Assembly: GCA_018262715.1 (NCBI GenBank) | Contig: JADFDS010000007.1 | Span: forward strand, 26,094-90,093 | Direction of reading: 5' to 3' | Origin: Bacteroidota bacterium | GTDB taxonomy: Bacteria > Bacteroidota > Bacteroidia > Bacteroidales > VadinHA17 | DNA: 64,000 nt | Shown here: positions 16,331-24,660 of the stretch, piece by piece | Position numbering within the stretch: position 1 is the first letter of the stretch | Layout of the letters: every line of letters starts with the position of its first letter | The notes under the pieces: model-generated | Databases searched by the model: none | Told to the model about the DNA's origin: nothing | The model's input: only the letters and a program-made list of their open reading frames with translations | Program-made: the position numbers and the translations under genes

Positions 16331-17626
16331 ATGTTCAGACTTAACCTTTTTGTTTTAATGGTTGCAGCCATCCTCGCCACCGGATGCTCAGACAAGATCA
16401 TGACCCTGGAGGAGCGACTGGCAAGCCTCCCGGCAGATACACTGTTCAGGATAAAGGCTGACACTTCATTCAGCGAGGCATGGGAGATACGCCTCAGGCA
16501 ACCGGTTGACCACCGTAATCCTGACGGTCCCCGGTTTACCCAGCAGATATTTCTTTATTATGCCGGCGCTGACAGGCCCGTGGTGGTTGAGACCGAGGGA
16601 TATGGCGCCAGGGGAGGCCGGAATGAGCTTTCTTCCATCCTGCATGCCAACCTGATCAGGATTGAGCACAGGTATTTCGAGGAGTCGACACCAGATTCAG
16701 TCGACTGGAAATATCTGACCACCTGGCAGGCAGCCACTGATCATCACCGGATTATTGAGCTGTTTAAACCCGTCTTCAGTGGCAAGTGGGCAACCACCGG
16801 AATAAGCAAGGGAGGACAGACCGTGATGTTCCACCGCTACTATTACCCTGATGATGTGGATGTAAGTGTCCCATACGTGGCACCGCTCAACTTCGGGCCC
16901 GAAGACCCGAGGATGGAGCCGTTCCTTGAGAACGTGGGCACAGCTGAATGTCGTGACCGGATCTTCCGGTTCCAGAAACTGGTCCTTGAAAAATATGATA
17001 CCCTTTTCCCAATGTTCATTGACATGGCTGACAAGCGCGGATGGACATTCACGAGGGTGGGAGGGCCCGAAACCGCATATGAGATGACAGTGCTTGAATA
17101 TGAGTTTGCGTTCTGGCAATGGGGAAGGATTTCCTGTGACTCCATACCACTTGAAGGCAACAATGAACAGGTTTTCAGGCACCTGACAGCAGTGGGCGAT
17201 CCCCGATATTTTGCTGATCAGGGGCTGGCATATTTCGAACCCTTCTTTTACCAGGCTATGACTGAGATAGGCTATTACGGTTATGACTTTGACAAGTTCG
17301 GGGATCTTATGAAGCATGCTCATAACGCGGAAAAACCTGAATTTCAGTTTTCTGCTCCCCTGGGGCCTGAGTACGTGTATGATTATGAATTCGGGAAAAA
17401 AGTCAGTGAGTTCATTAAACATGATGCTGAAAATTTCATATTCCTTTACGGCGAAAATGATCCCTGGTCAGCTTCAGCGGCTGATCCGGGAGAAAACAAA
17501 AAATGCCTGAAGATCGTAAACAAGGGAGGCGCACACGGTACCCGCATCGGTATCCTTCCTGATGAACAGAAGGACCTGATCATGACTAAACTTCAGGAAT
17601 GGATGGACGTTCCTGCAGACCTCTGA
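16331..17626 (+). CDS. S28/S37-type serine peptidase lipoprotein (prolyl aminopeptidase-like)
   Basis: 431 residues with a lipoprotein signal (AAILATGCSDK). The core matches the PS-10/S37 (also called S28) family: RQPVDHRNPDGPRFTQQI, an HRYFEESTPDSVDWKYLT segment, the nucleophile region TTGISKGGQT, and an acid in FLYGENDPWSA followed by the histidine in GGAHGTRI. Streptomyces relatives are tripeptidyl aminopeptidases and eukaryotic S28 enzymes cut after proline. As third gene of the operon it likely extends proline-peptide breakdown at the cell envelope. Exact specificity is unknown. Confidence 0.8.
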   Translation: MFRLNLFVLMVAAILATGCSDKIMTLEERLASLPADTLFRIKADTSFSEAWEIRLRQPVDHRNPDGPRFTQQIFLYYAGADRPVVVETEGYGARGGRNELSSILHANLIRIEHRYFEESTPDSVDWKYLTTWQAATDHHRIIELFKPVFSGKWATTGISKGGQTVMFHRYYYPDDVDVSVPYVAPLNFGPEDPRMEPFLENVGTAECRDRIFRFQKLVLEKYDTLFPMFIDMADKRGWTFTRVGGPETAYEMTVLEYEFAFWQWGRISCDSIPLEGNNEQVFRHLTAVGDPRYFADQGLAYFEPFFYQAMTEIGYYGYDFDKFGDLMKHAHNAEKPEFQFSAPLGPEYVYDYEFGKKVSEFIKHDAENFIFLYGENDPWSASAADPGENKKCLKIVNKGGAHGTRIGILPDEQKDLIMTKLQEWMDVPADL

Positions 17627-17681
17627 CCGATTGTTTTAGCAGATTTTATTTCAGCCTGTTAACTTCAATTTTTCAAATAAA

Positions 17682-17714
17682 TTTGGAATTGTTAAAATTA
17701 TTTAAATACCTTTG
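17682..17714 (+). promoter_or_regulatory. promoter TTTG-N21-TACCTTTG before the RRM gene
   Basis: TTTG (17682-17685) and TACCTTTG (17707-17714) are separated by 21 bases, the Bacteroidota -33/-7 layout. The box lies about 97 bases before the RRM start, leaving a long AU-rich 5' leader, as is common for cold-inducible RNA-binding protein genes. Confidence 0.6.
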
Positions 17715-17811
17715 TGTCAGCTGACTTTTTATTGTGTGGAGATGGTTTAGTGTCTCCCTCATTTTCAGTCAGTTAATTTAAATCTTAATTAACAGTTTAA
17801 TTTATTTTCAA

Positions 17812-18117
17812 ATGAACATTTTTGTAGCCAAGCTGAGTTCTGTAACCAAAGCAGAAGACCTTCAGGAACTTTTCAGCAAATTTGGGGAAGTAATCTCCGC
17901 CAAAGTTATTATGGACCGTGAAACCGGCTTTTCAAAGCGTTACGGTTTCGTTGAGATGGCCGATGACCGTGCCGGTTATGAAGCTATCGAAAAGCTTAAC
18001 AACTCAGAGCTCGATGGCAGTCAGATCATCGTAAAGAGGTCTGAGCCAAAGGCAGAGAAGAAGCCTTTCAGACCCCGCCGTGATTTCCGCGACAGGGACC
18101 GTGAACCGAAATATTAG
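17812..18117 (+). CDS. RRM-type RNA-binding protein
   Basis: 101 residues: a single RNA recognition motif (1-80) with RNP2 as IFVAKL and RNP1 as RYGFVEM, then a basic Arg-rich tail (RPRRDFRDRDREPKY). Small proteins of this kind are common in Bacteroidota and cyanobacteria and bind single-stranded RNA, often as abundant post-transcriptional regulators. It is a monocistronic gene with its own promoter and two downstream hairpins. Confidence 0.92.
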   Translation: MNIFVAKLSSVTKAEDLQELFSKFGEVISAKVIMDRETGFSKRYGFVEMADDRAGYEAIEKLNNSELDGSQIIVKRSEPKAEKKPFRPRRDFRDRDREPKY

Positions 18118-18132
18118 GAAATAGAACAGAAG

Positions 18133-18160
18133 AGGCTGTCCGGTGAGGGCAGCCTTTTTT
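18133..18160 (+). terminator. intrinsic terminator of the RRM gene
   Basis: AGGCTG pairs with CAGCCT, with wobble pairs extending toward the loop, and is followed by five T. Confidence 0.75.
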
Positions 18161-18171
18161 AGTCATTCAAT

Positions 18172-18194
18172 AAAGGCAGGGGAACTCTGCCTTT
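18172..18194. terminator. second hairpin after the RRM gene
   Basis: AAAGGCAG and CTGCCTTT form an 8-bp perfect stem around a 7-base loop, followed by an AT-rich stretch. It may back up the terminator just upstream. Confidence 0.5.
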
Positions 18195-18333
18195 ATTTAT
18201 ATAAGGTCAGCGAAAGCCTTAAAAAAAAATCAGGAAGATTTCATTTTGCAGGTTAAAATATCTATAATTTCGCCCTGACAAATTTATTCCATCCTATCCA
18301 ACCTCATCAACAAATTCCCTTAACTGTTTAACG

Positions 18334-19746
18334 ATGAAAAACCTGATTCTTACCCTGACCGGAGGTAACAGGAAAAGGCTGATTCTTTTCCTGCTTGTCC
18401 TCCTTCTTCCGGTAACTATTTTCGCATCAGATGGTTCTGTGCCCAAGATAGGCCCGATACGCGTTGAGTTCATAATTTTCGGCCTGATCCTTCTCGGGGT
18501 GGCGCTTTTTCACAAGCAGACATTCTGGGTTGCGGTCACAGGCCTTACAGTTCTGATGATCTTCAAGTTTGCATTTGATCCGGCCTTCAGGCTGGGCGAA
18601 CACATGTTCGGCACCACACCCTTTATTGAGCAGATCATGGATAAGGATCTGAGACAGGGCGAGTGGGGGATCATTCTGAATCTTCTCGGATTGCTGCTTG
18701 GCTTTGCGGTCCTCTCAAAGATATTTGAAGAATCAAGAGTCCCTGACATCCTTCCAAGGTACCTCCCGGACGACTGGAAGGGTCCCTTCCTTCTGTTAAT
18801 ATTCGTCTTTATCCTTTCATCATTCCTGGATAATATTGCCGCTGCTCTCATTGGAGGGACGATAGCACTTGTTGTATTCAAAAAAAAGGTGCACATCGGG
18901 TATATTGCCGCCATTGTTGCTGCAAGCAATGCAGGAGGGAGCGGAAGTGTAGTGGGCGATACAACCACTACCATGATGTGGATTGACGGTGTTTCTGCCT
19001 TTAACGTTTTACATGCATACGTGGCTGCCTTCGTCGCCCTGCTGTTCTTCGCGTGGTTTGCATCTCATCAGCAGGACAGGCATCAGAGGATACAAAAGGA
19101 CGCGGATACCAATGTCAGGATTGACTGGGTCAAGATAGTATCTGTCATCCTCATCCTGGCAGGTGCAATAATCTCCAACATTCTCTATGACATGCCTGCC
19201 CTTGGCGTCTGGATAGCCATTGTTCTTGGCGCCTTCCTGAGACCGGTTCCATGGAAGGAGGTTCCGGGTTCACTCAAGGGGACAATATTCCTGTTGTGTC
19301 TGGTGATGTGCGCATCGATGATGCCGGTTGAAGAACTTCCCGATGCCTCATGGGTGACTGCGTTTGCACTTGGTGCCCTTTCAGCAGTGTTTGACAATAT
19401 CCCGCTCACAAAGCTCTGTCTTGATCAGGGGCACTATGACTGGGGGATGCTGGCCTACGCCGTAGGGTTCGGGGGCTCGATGATATGGTTCGGTTCATCT
19501 GCCGGGGTTGCTATCACCAACAAGTTTCACGAGGCACGCAATGTGGTTCTCTGGTTAAGAAAGGGGTGGCATGTGGCTGTTGCCTATGTCCTGGGGTTCT
19601 TTGCCCTTTACCTGCTTCTGGGATGGGAGCCGGCAGACACCAAGGAGCATAAGGTCATCAACTGTCCTGTGCCCGGATGCCCGATGGCAGGTCAGGGTGA
19701 GGCTGCGGAGGGAGCAGTCAGCTACCTCGACCTGATCAACAAATAA
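18334..19746 (+). CDS. ion-transporter-superfamily membrane protein (NhaD/citrate-transporter-like)
   Basis: 470 residues with about 11-12 membrane segments after a cleavable-looking N-terminus (LLPVTIFASDG). The paired re-entrant motifs of the IT superfamily are present: SSFLDNIAAAL followed by SNAGGSGSVVGDTTTTMMW in the first half, and SAVFDNIPLTKL with GFGGSMIWFGSSAGVA in the second. These match the NhaD-type antiporter at 19855-21321, so the two are distant paralogues in convergent orientation. The C-terminus adds a short cysteine pair (NCPVPGCPMAG) of unknown use. Likely a sodium-coupled antiporter or anion carrier; substrate unsure. Confidence 0.65.
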   Translation: MKNLILTLTGGNRKRLILFLLVLLLPVTIFASDGSVPKIGPIRVEFIIFGLILLGVALFHKQTFWVAVTGLTVLMIFKFAFDPAFRLGEHMFGTTPFIEQIMDKDLRQGEWGIILNLLGLLLGFAVLSKIFEESRVPDILPRYLPDDWKGPFLLLIFVFILSSFLDNIAAALIGGTIALVVFKKKVHIGYIAAIVAASNAGGSGSVVGDTTTTMMWIDGVSAFNVLHAYVAAFVALLFFAWFASHQQDRHQRIQKDADTNVRIDWVKIVSVILILAGAIISNILYDMPALGVWIAIVLGAFLRPVPWKEVPGSLKGTIFLLCLVMCASMMPVEELPDASWVTAFALGALSAVFDNIPLTKLCLDQGHYDWGMLAYAVGFGGSMIWFGSSAGVAITNKFHEARNVVLWLRKGWHVAVAYVLGFFALYLLLGWEPADTKEHKVINCPVPGCPMAGQGEAAEGAVSYLDLINK

Positions 19747-19771
19747 AAAGGAATCATTCTTCCTGCCATAA

Positions 19772-19807
19772 ATGAAAAAGGCACCCTTCCAGGGGTGCCA
19801 TTTTCAT
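19772..19807. terminator. bidirectional terminator between the two antiporter genes
   Basis: GGCACCC pairs with GGGTGCC. Flanking ATGAAAA and TTTTCAT extend the stem after one mismatch, giving A-tract and T-tract on both strands. It lies between convergent genes. Confidence 0.8.
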
Positions 19808-19854
19808 TTTTATTATGATTCGCTGTCGGGGCAAAATCCGATTGTACTATAACC

Positions 19855-21321
19855 TCACGCCAGGACCTGTGCCTGAAGCCAGTATACTCCGGCGCCGGCA
19901 AGATAGCCTACAAGTGCAAGCCATGAAATCTTCTTCATGTACCAGATGAAGTCGATTCTCTCGAGACCCATTGCGGCCACACCGGCTGCTGAACCGATGA
20001 TCAGCATACTGCCACCTGTTCCGGCGCAGTAAGCGAGGAATTCCCAGAAGAGGCCGTCCTGCACGAAGAAGCCTGCATAAGCCGGATCCGCAGCCATGCG
20101 GAGCATGTCGGGAGTGACTACCTCGTACATCCCCATTGCTCCCGCCACCAGCGGAACATTGTCAACAACTGCTGAAATGGCGCCGATCGCCAGGTTGATC
20201 AGGTAGATATCACCAAGCTTCTCGTCGAGCCAACCGGCCAGCAGGCTCAGGTGACCGGCACTCTGAAGGGCGGCCACTGCTGCCAGTATCCCCAGGAAGA
20301 AGAAGATGGTGGGGGTATCAACCTTCTTTACAATGTTGTATATGGTAAGTTTCTTCCGTATTTCATCCTCCTTGTCACGGTGCATGATTTCTGAGACAAG
20401 CCACAGCACTCCCAGTCCGAAGATCATACCTACCCATGGCGGGAGGTGAGTTACGGTTTTGAACACGGGAACGAAGAGCAGCATGGAGACGCCGAGAATA
20501 AGGATGAAGGTCCGTTCAAACGGCGTGGTGATCTCATCTGAGCCATGTGCTTTCTCGGGCCGCTTTACATCTCCCTTGACCATGAAGGACAGTATGGCAA
20601 GTGGCACAATCATGTTAACGAGGCTCGGCAGGATTACCTTGATGATGATGTTCACCGTTGTGATCTGTCCGCCAATCCAGAGCATAATCGTTGTCACGTC
20701 GCCGATGGGTGACCATGCCCCGCCCGCATTGGCGGCTATCACTATCATGCTGGCAAAGATCCAGCGCGTGGGTTTGTCTGAGATAAGCTTCCTCAGTAAT
20801 GCTATCATTACGATAGTGGTTGTCAGGTTGTCAAGTACAGCTGACATGAAGAATGTGATGAAACCGATGATCCAGATAAGCCTTACCTTGCTCTTTGTGG
20901 CGATCCTGTTGGTGATGACGGTAAATCCCTGGTGCTGGTCAATTACCTCCACTATTGTCATAGCGCCAAAAAGGAAGAAAAGAATTTCTGCAATGTCAAC
21001 AAGGTGATGGGCAAGCTCGTGCTTCACGAAAGTGCTGGAATGACCTGCCAGCTCAACCGTTTCACGAAACGGAGAGGTGGCAAACTGGTCAGGTGTCATC
21101 GCGGGGGCGATGTTGTTCAGAATCTGCTGTCCCATGAGCTTCAGTTCCTCCCAGGAGGGAGAAAAGCCCATCGCAAGGACCTGTTCACTGGAGAGGGCAT
21201 AAAGGGCCCACAGGATTGAACCCAGCAAAAGGGCGCTGGCAGCCTTCTCTACTTTAATAGGATGCTCAAGTGCTATCGCCAGGTATCCCAGCAGGAAAAG
21301 CACAACCATTAATATAAACAT
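19855..21321 (-). CDS. nhaD: NhaD-type Na+/H+ antiporter
   Basis: 488 residues with about 12 membrane segments. Diagnostic segments are SAVLDNLTTTIV, AANAGGAWSPIGDVTTIMLW and, in the second half, SAVVDNVPLVA with GTGGSMLIIGSAAGVAAMG. NhaD proteins exchange sodium for protons across the inner membrane. It has its own promoter at 21342-21371 and is convergent with a distant paralogue. A need for sodium export fits a marine or saline habitat, but that is only suggestive. Confidence 0.88.
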   Translation of the reverse strand: MFILMVVLFLLGYLAIALEHPIKVEKAASALLLGSILWALYALSSEQVLAMGFSPSWEELKLMGQQILNNIAPAMTPDQFATSPFRETVELAGHSSTFVKHELAHHLVDIAEILFFLFGAMTIVEVIDQHQGFTVITNRIATKSKVRLIWIIGFITFFMSAVLDNLTTTIVMIALLRKLISDKPTRWIFASMIVIAANAGGAWSPIGDVTTIMLWIGGQITTVNIIIKVILPSLVNMIVPLAILSFMVKGDVKRPEKAHGSDEITTPFERTFILILGVSMLLFVPVFKTVTHLPPWVGMIFGLGVLWLVSEIMHRDKEDEIRKKLTIYNIVKKVDTPTIFFFLGILAAVAALQSAGHLSLLAGWLDEKLGDIYLINLAIGAISAVVDNVPLVAGAMGMYEVVTPDMLRMAADPAYAGFFVQDGLFWEFLAYCAGTGGSMLIIGSAAGVAAMGLERIDFIWYMKKISWLALVGYLAGAGVYWLQAQVLA

Positions 21322-21341
21322 ACTTCAGATTTTTTTTTGTG

Positions 21342-21371
21342 CAAAAATAGGATTTGAGGCCGACATTCAAA
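21342..21371 (-). promoter_or_regulatory. promoter of the NhaD gene (TTTG-N18-TATTTTTG)
   Basis: On the minus strand a TTTG (complement of 21368-21371) precedes TATTTTTG (complement of 21342-21349) by 18 bases. The box lies 20 bases before the start codon. Confidence 0.6.
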
Positions 21372-21386
21372 CAAATGTTGTAATTA

Positions 21387-22787
21387 TCAGATTGAGTATG
21401 ACATACCCTGTGCCGGAATTTCTATGTTCCCGAAGCCTTTTGACTCAAGGTATGAGCTGTACCTGACCTGTGTCTCATACTCTCCGTGAACCAGAAAAAT
21501 TTTCTTCAGCTTACCCTGATCCTGGCAGGAGAGATAATCGGCCATCTCACTGTAGTCTCCATGCCCGGAGTATGATTCTATCTTTTCGATATCCGCCCTT
21601 ACAGGGTATTTGGTTCCGTGGATCGAGACTTCAGTCTCACCTCTGACAATTCTGGCTCCGAGGGTGGAAGGCGCGCAATAGCCTACGACCAGTACCGTAT
21701 TGGCGGGGTTGCTGATGCTGTTTGCCAGGTGGTGTTTGACACGGCCCGCTTCCATCATTCCGGATGAGGAGATTATTATTACCGGGCCCCTGATCTCGTT
21801 AAGGCTTTTGGAACCTTCAACCGAGGTGTTGTAGAACAATGAGTTAAAGCCGAAGGGATCAGGATCAGATAGCATTTGCTCCCTTACATTTTCATTGAAG
21901 CAGTCGGGGTGCATCCGGAAGATGTTCGTTGCGTTGACCGAGAGGGGGCTGTCAACGTAGATGTCGACCTTTGGCAGGCGACCGGCATTGTAAAGATTGT
22001 TGAGTGAATAGACTATCTCCTGTGTCCGCCCCACGCTGAAGGCAGGAATGATGAGTTTGCCCCGTTTCTCAACGCAGGTATGGTGAACTACTCGGAAAAG
22101 TTCCTCGTCTGACTCGGCCAGTGAGGGATGCAGCCTGTCGCCGTATGTTGATTCGGTAATAAGGAAGTCAGCCTGCGGGAATGGTTCCGGGCTTTTAAGT
22201 ATCCTGTTTACCGGCCTGCCGATGTCACCTGTGAATGCAAGTCGTTTGATACCCTCTTTTTCCTTCAGTTCCAGTGTGACCACTCCGCTTCCCAGCATAT
22301 GCCCGGTATTTGTGAATTTCACGGTGGTGAAATCGTCTATCCGGAACTTGCGGTCATAGGCCACGCTGATGAAGAGCTTCATTGCAGCCACGGCATCTGC
22401 CTGGGTATAGAGAGGCTCCACCGGCGGAAGCCCTTTCTTCGCCCTCTTCTTGTTGAATGTAATGGTATCATTTTCCTGTATCTTGCCTGAGTCAGCAAGC
22501 ATTATTGAGCACAGGTCGCGCGTTGCGGTAGTACATACAACCGAGCCTGTAAACCCGTTCCGGGAAAGAAATGGGATTAGTCCCGAATGGTCTATATGGG
22601 CGTGTGACAGAATAATATGGTCAATTGAGGCAGGAGCGAAGGCCAGCGCCCTGTTCATCTCCTCTGTTTCAAGTCCTTTGCCCTGGAACTGGCCGCAATC
22701 AAGCAAAAGGTTCTTGCCATGCTCCGTTTCAATAAGTATCTTGCTGCCTGTCACCTCCCTGGCAGCCCCGTAAAATGTAAGCTTCAT
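21387..22787 (-). CDS. metallo-beta-lactamase/beta-CASP RNA-processing exonuclease-like protein
   Basis: 466 residues from the ATG at 22787 (MKLTFYGAAREVTGS); the longer frame adds a non-conserved leader. The MBL motif HAHIDHSG, the acidic and histidine ligands in FTGDIGR and NTGHMLGSG, and the beta-CASP motifs TESTYG, IPAFSVGRTQEI, SSSGMMEAGRVKHHL and the closing HGEYET are all visible. This is the YSH1/CPSF-like bacterial family, which processes or degrades RNA. It is monocistronic and divergent from the phosphate-transport pair. Confidence 0.88.
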   Translation of the reverse strand: MKLTFYGAAREVTGSKILIETEHGKNLLLDCGQFQGKGLETEEMNRALAFAPASIDHIILSHAHIDHSGLIPFLSRNGFTGSVVCTTATRDLCSIMLADSGKIQENDTITFNKKRAKKGLPPVEPLYTQADAVAAMKLFISVAYDRKFRIDDFTTVKFTNTGHMLGSGVVTLELKEKEGIKRLAFTGDIGRPVNRILKSPEPFPQADFLITESTYGDRLHPSLAESDEELFRVVHHTCVEKRGKLIIPAFSVGRTQEIVYSLNNLYNAGRLPKVDIYVDSPLSVNATNIFRMHPDCFNENVREQMLSDPDPFGFNSLFYNTSVEGSKSLNEIRGPVIIISSSGMMEAGRVKHHLANSISNPANTVLVVGYCAPSTLGARIVRGETEVSIHGTKYPVRADIEKIESYSGHGDYSEMADYLSCQDQGKLKKIFLVHGEYETQVRYSSYLESKGFGNIEIPAQGMSYSI

Positions 22788-22910
22788 GCCGTATGATTGA
22801 TTTTTATGATTTGCTAATATAGCTAAAGTTGCCAGAATCTCCCCTAAATTATTCTTTAACATTTAATGAACAATATTTCAAAACTCCTTTAATTAGTGAA
22901 GTCATTGATA

Positions 22911-22918
22911 TACTTTTG
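22911..22918 (+). promoter_or_regulatory. -7 box (TACTTTTG) of the phosphate-transport operon
   Basis: TACTTTTG matches TAnnTTTG, 29 bases before the DUF47 start. The -33 position carries TTTA rather than TTTG at 20-base spacing. Confidence 0.5.
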
Positions 22919-22947
22919 GCGGGTGGTAACATTTCTTACACTGACTC

Positions 22948-23595
22948 ATGAAACTCGACAAGATCTTTTCGTACCTGGCCCCCAAGGAGGGCAAGTTCTA
23001 TCCCCTATTCAAGGATGCATCGGCCAACCTTATAATTGGGGCAGAGCTGCTTGTGGAGTTCATGAATGAGCCGTCACCGGAGAAGAGAGAGATTCTTGGC
23101 CATAAAATAAAGGAGACGGAGCTTGTTGGAGACCAGATAGCCAAAAACCTTTACAAGGCCCTGAGCGGAACCTTTATCACACCTTTTGACAGGGAGGATA
23201 TTTTTGAGCTGATCCATGCCACCGATTCTGTGCTTGATCTGATCCACGGTGCATCGAAGGAAACTCACCTGTACAAGCTCAGGGAAATACCGTCAGAGTT
23301 CAGGGAGATGGCTGACGTCATCAGGAAGGCCTCCATTGAGATCAACACTGCTTTCAACGGATTGCGTGATGTGCTCAACCTTTCAAAATATAAAGACAAC
23401 TGCCACAGGATCGGGGAGCTTGAGGAGCAGGCCGATGACATCAACCACCGATACCTGGCGAAACTGTTCCAGGAAGAGCAGGATGCGATTGAACTGATAA
23501 AAAAGAAGGATATCCTGGCGGCACTTGAAAAGGCTGTCGACCGTTGCGACGACGTGTCCGACATTCTTTCATCCGTAATTATCAAGATCGCGTAA
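22948..23595 (+). CDS. DUF47/PhoU-like phosphate transport accessory protein
   Basis: 215 residues, almost wholly helical, with PhoU-like repeats (for example PFDREDIFELIHATDSVLDLIHGA and KKDILAALEKAVDRCDDVSDILSSV). DUF47 proteins are encoded with PiT transporters and are thought to control phosphate uptake. The stop lies 11 bases before the PiT start, so the two form an operon. Confidence 0.92.
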   Translation: MKLDKIFSYLAPKEGKFYPLFKDASANLIIGAELLVEFMNEPSPEKREILGHKIKETELVGDQIAKNLYKALSGTFITPFDREDIFELIHATDSVLDLIHGASKETHLYKLREIPSEFREMADVIRKASIEINTAFNGLRDVLNLSKYKDNCHRIGELEEQADDINHRYLAKLFQEEQDAIELIKKKDILAALEKAVDRCDDVSDILSSVIIKIA

Positions 23596-23606
23596 CCGGC
23601 CTGCAG

Positions 23607-24653
23607 ATGGATCTTTCACTTCTTATCGTCATTATCGTTCTTGCGTTCGCATTTGACCTGATAAACGGGTTTCACGACGCAGCGAACTCAATAGCTACGA
23701 TTGTTTCGACCAAGGTGCTCACACCTTTCCAGGCGGTGTTATGGGCTGCATCATTCAACTGGCTCGCATACCTTGTTTTTGAACTTAATGTGGCTGACAC
23801 CATTGCAAAGTCTGTAGACACCTCGGCCATTACCCTTATGGTCATATTGTCAGGCATTCTGGCTGCCATCATCTGGAACCTTACGACCTGGCTTCTCGGC
23901 ATACCGTCCAGCTCGTCACACACCCTTGTGGGAGGCTTTTCCGGTGCTGCAATTGCATATGCAGGATGGGATGTGGTACATACAGGTGTGATTTTGAAGA
24001 TAGGGGCCTTCATTTTCCTGGCTCCGCTTATCGGGATGTTGTTCGCATATATCATTTCCATTTCACTTCTCTGGCTGTTCCGTCGTGCGAATCCGTTCAG
24101 GCTGGAAAAGAAGCTCAAGGTGGGACAGCTCTTTTCATCGGCCCTTTTCAGCCTCGGTCACGGTGGAAATGATGCACAGAAGGTTATGGGTATCATTGCC
24201 GCTGCTCTTATGGTCTACTTCCATGGAGTTGATGCATCATCCGTTCCTCACTGGGCGAGGATCGAGATGGTTGATGGCAGGATGCATGCAATACCCCACT
24301 GGATAGTGCTGGGTTGCTACACGGCAATCTCCCTTGGAACGCTTATGGGCGGCTGGAGGATAGTCAAGACCATGGGAACCAAGATAACGAAGATCACCCC
24401 GTTCGAAGGTGTTGCAGCCGAATCAGCCGGAGCCATGTTGCTGTTCGGAACCGAAGCCTTCGGGATACCTGTTAGTACAACTCACACAATTACGGGTGCT
24501 ATCATGGGGGTAGGCCTGACAAAAAGGATGACGGCTGTGAGATGGGGTGTAACTGTCAACCTGCTTTATGCCTGGATACTTACGATTCCTGTATCGATGG
24601 CAATTGCAGCCGGGGTGTACTTCCTGTTGTCAGCAATAACGGGTCTGCACTGA
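23607..24653 (+). CDS. pit: PiT-family inorganic phosphate transporter
   Basis: 348 residues from the ATG at 23607, just after the DUF47 stop. The PiT signature GFHDAANSIAT lies near the N-terminus and is repeated in the second half as SLGHGGNDAQKVMGI. Other motifs are GIPSSSSHTLVGGFSGA and FGIPVSTTHTITGAIMGVG. About 10 membrane segments. Low-affinity phosphate/proton (or sodium) symport is expected. The gene converges on the GH35 gene with only 7 bases between stops. Confidence 0.95.
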   Translation: MDLSLLIVIIVLAFAFDLINGFHDAANSIATIVSTKVLTPFQAVLWAASFNWLAYLVFELNVADTIAKSVDTSAITLMVILSGILAAIIWNLTTWLLGIPSSSSHTLVGGFSGAAIAYAGWDVVHTGVILKIGAFIFLAPLIGMLFAYIISISLLWLFRRANPFRLEKKLKVGQLFSSALFSLGHGGNDAQKVMGIIAAALMVYFHGVDASSVPHWARIEMVDGRMHAIPHWIVLGCYTAISLGTLMGGWRIVKTMGTKITKITPFEGVAAESAGAMLLFGTEAFGIPVSTTHTITGAIMGVGLTKRMTAVRWGVTVNLLYAWILTIPVSMAIAAGVYFLLSAITGLH

Positions 24654-24660
24654 CCTGGTA

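Noticed and set aside
24654..24660. Missing terminator between PiT and GH35 genes as a sign of a lost gene
   Set aside because: Both genes are full length and convergent; a seven-base gap is unusual but consistent with other tight convergent pairs here.
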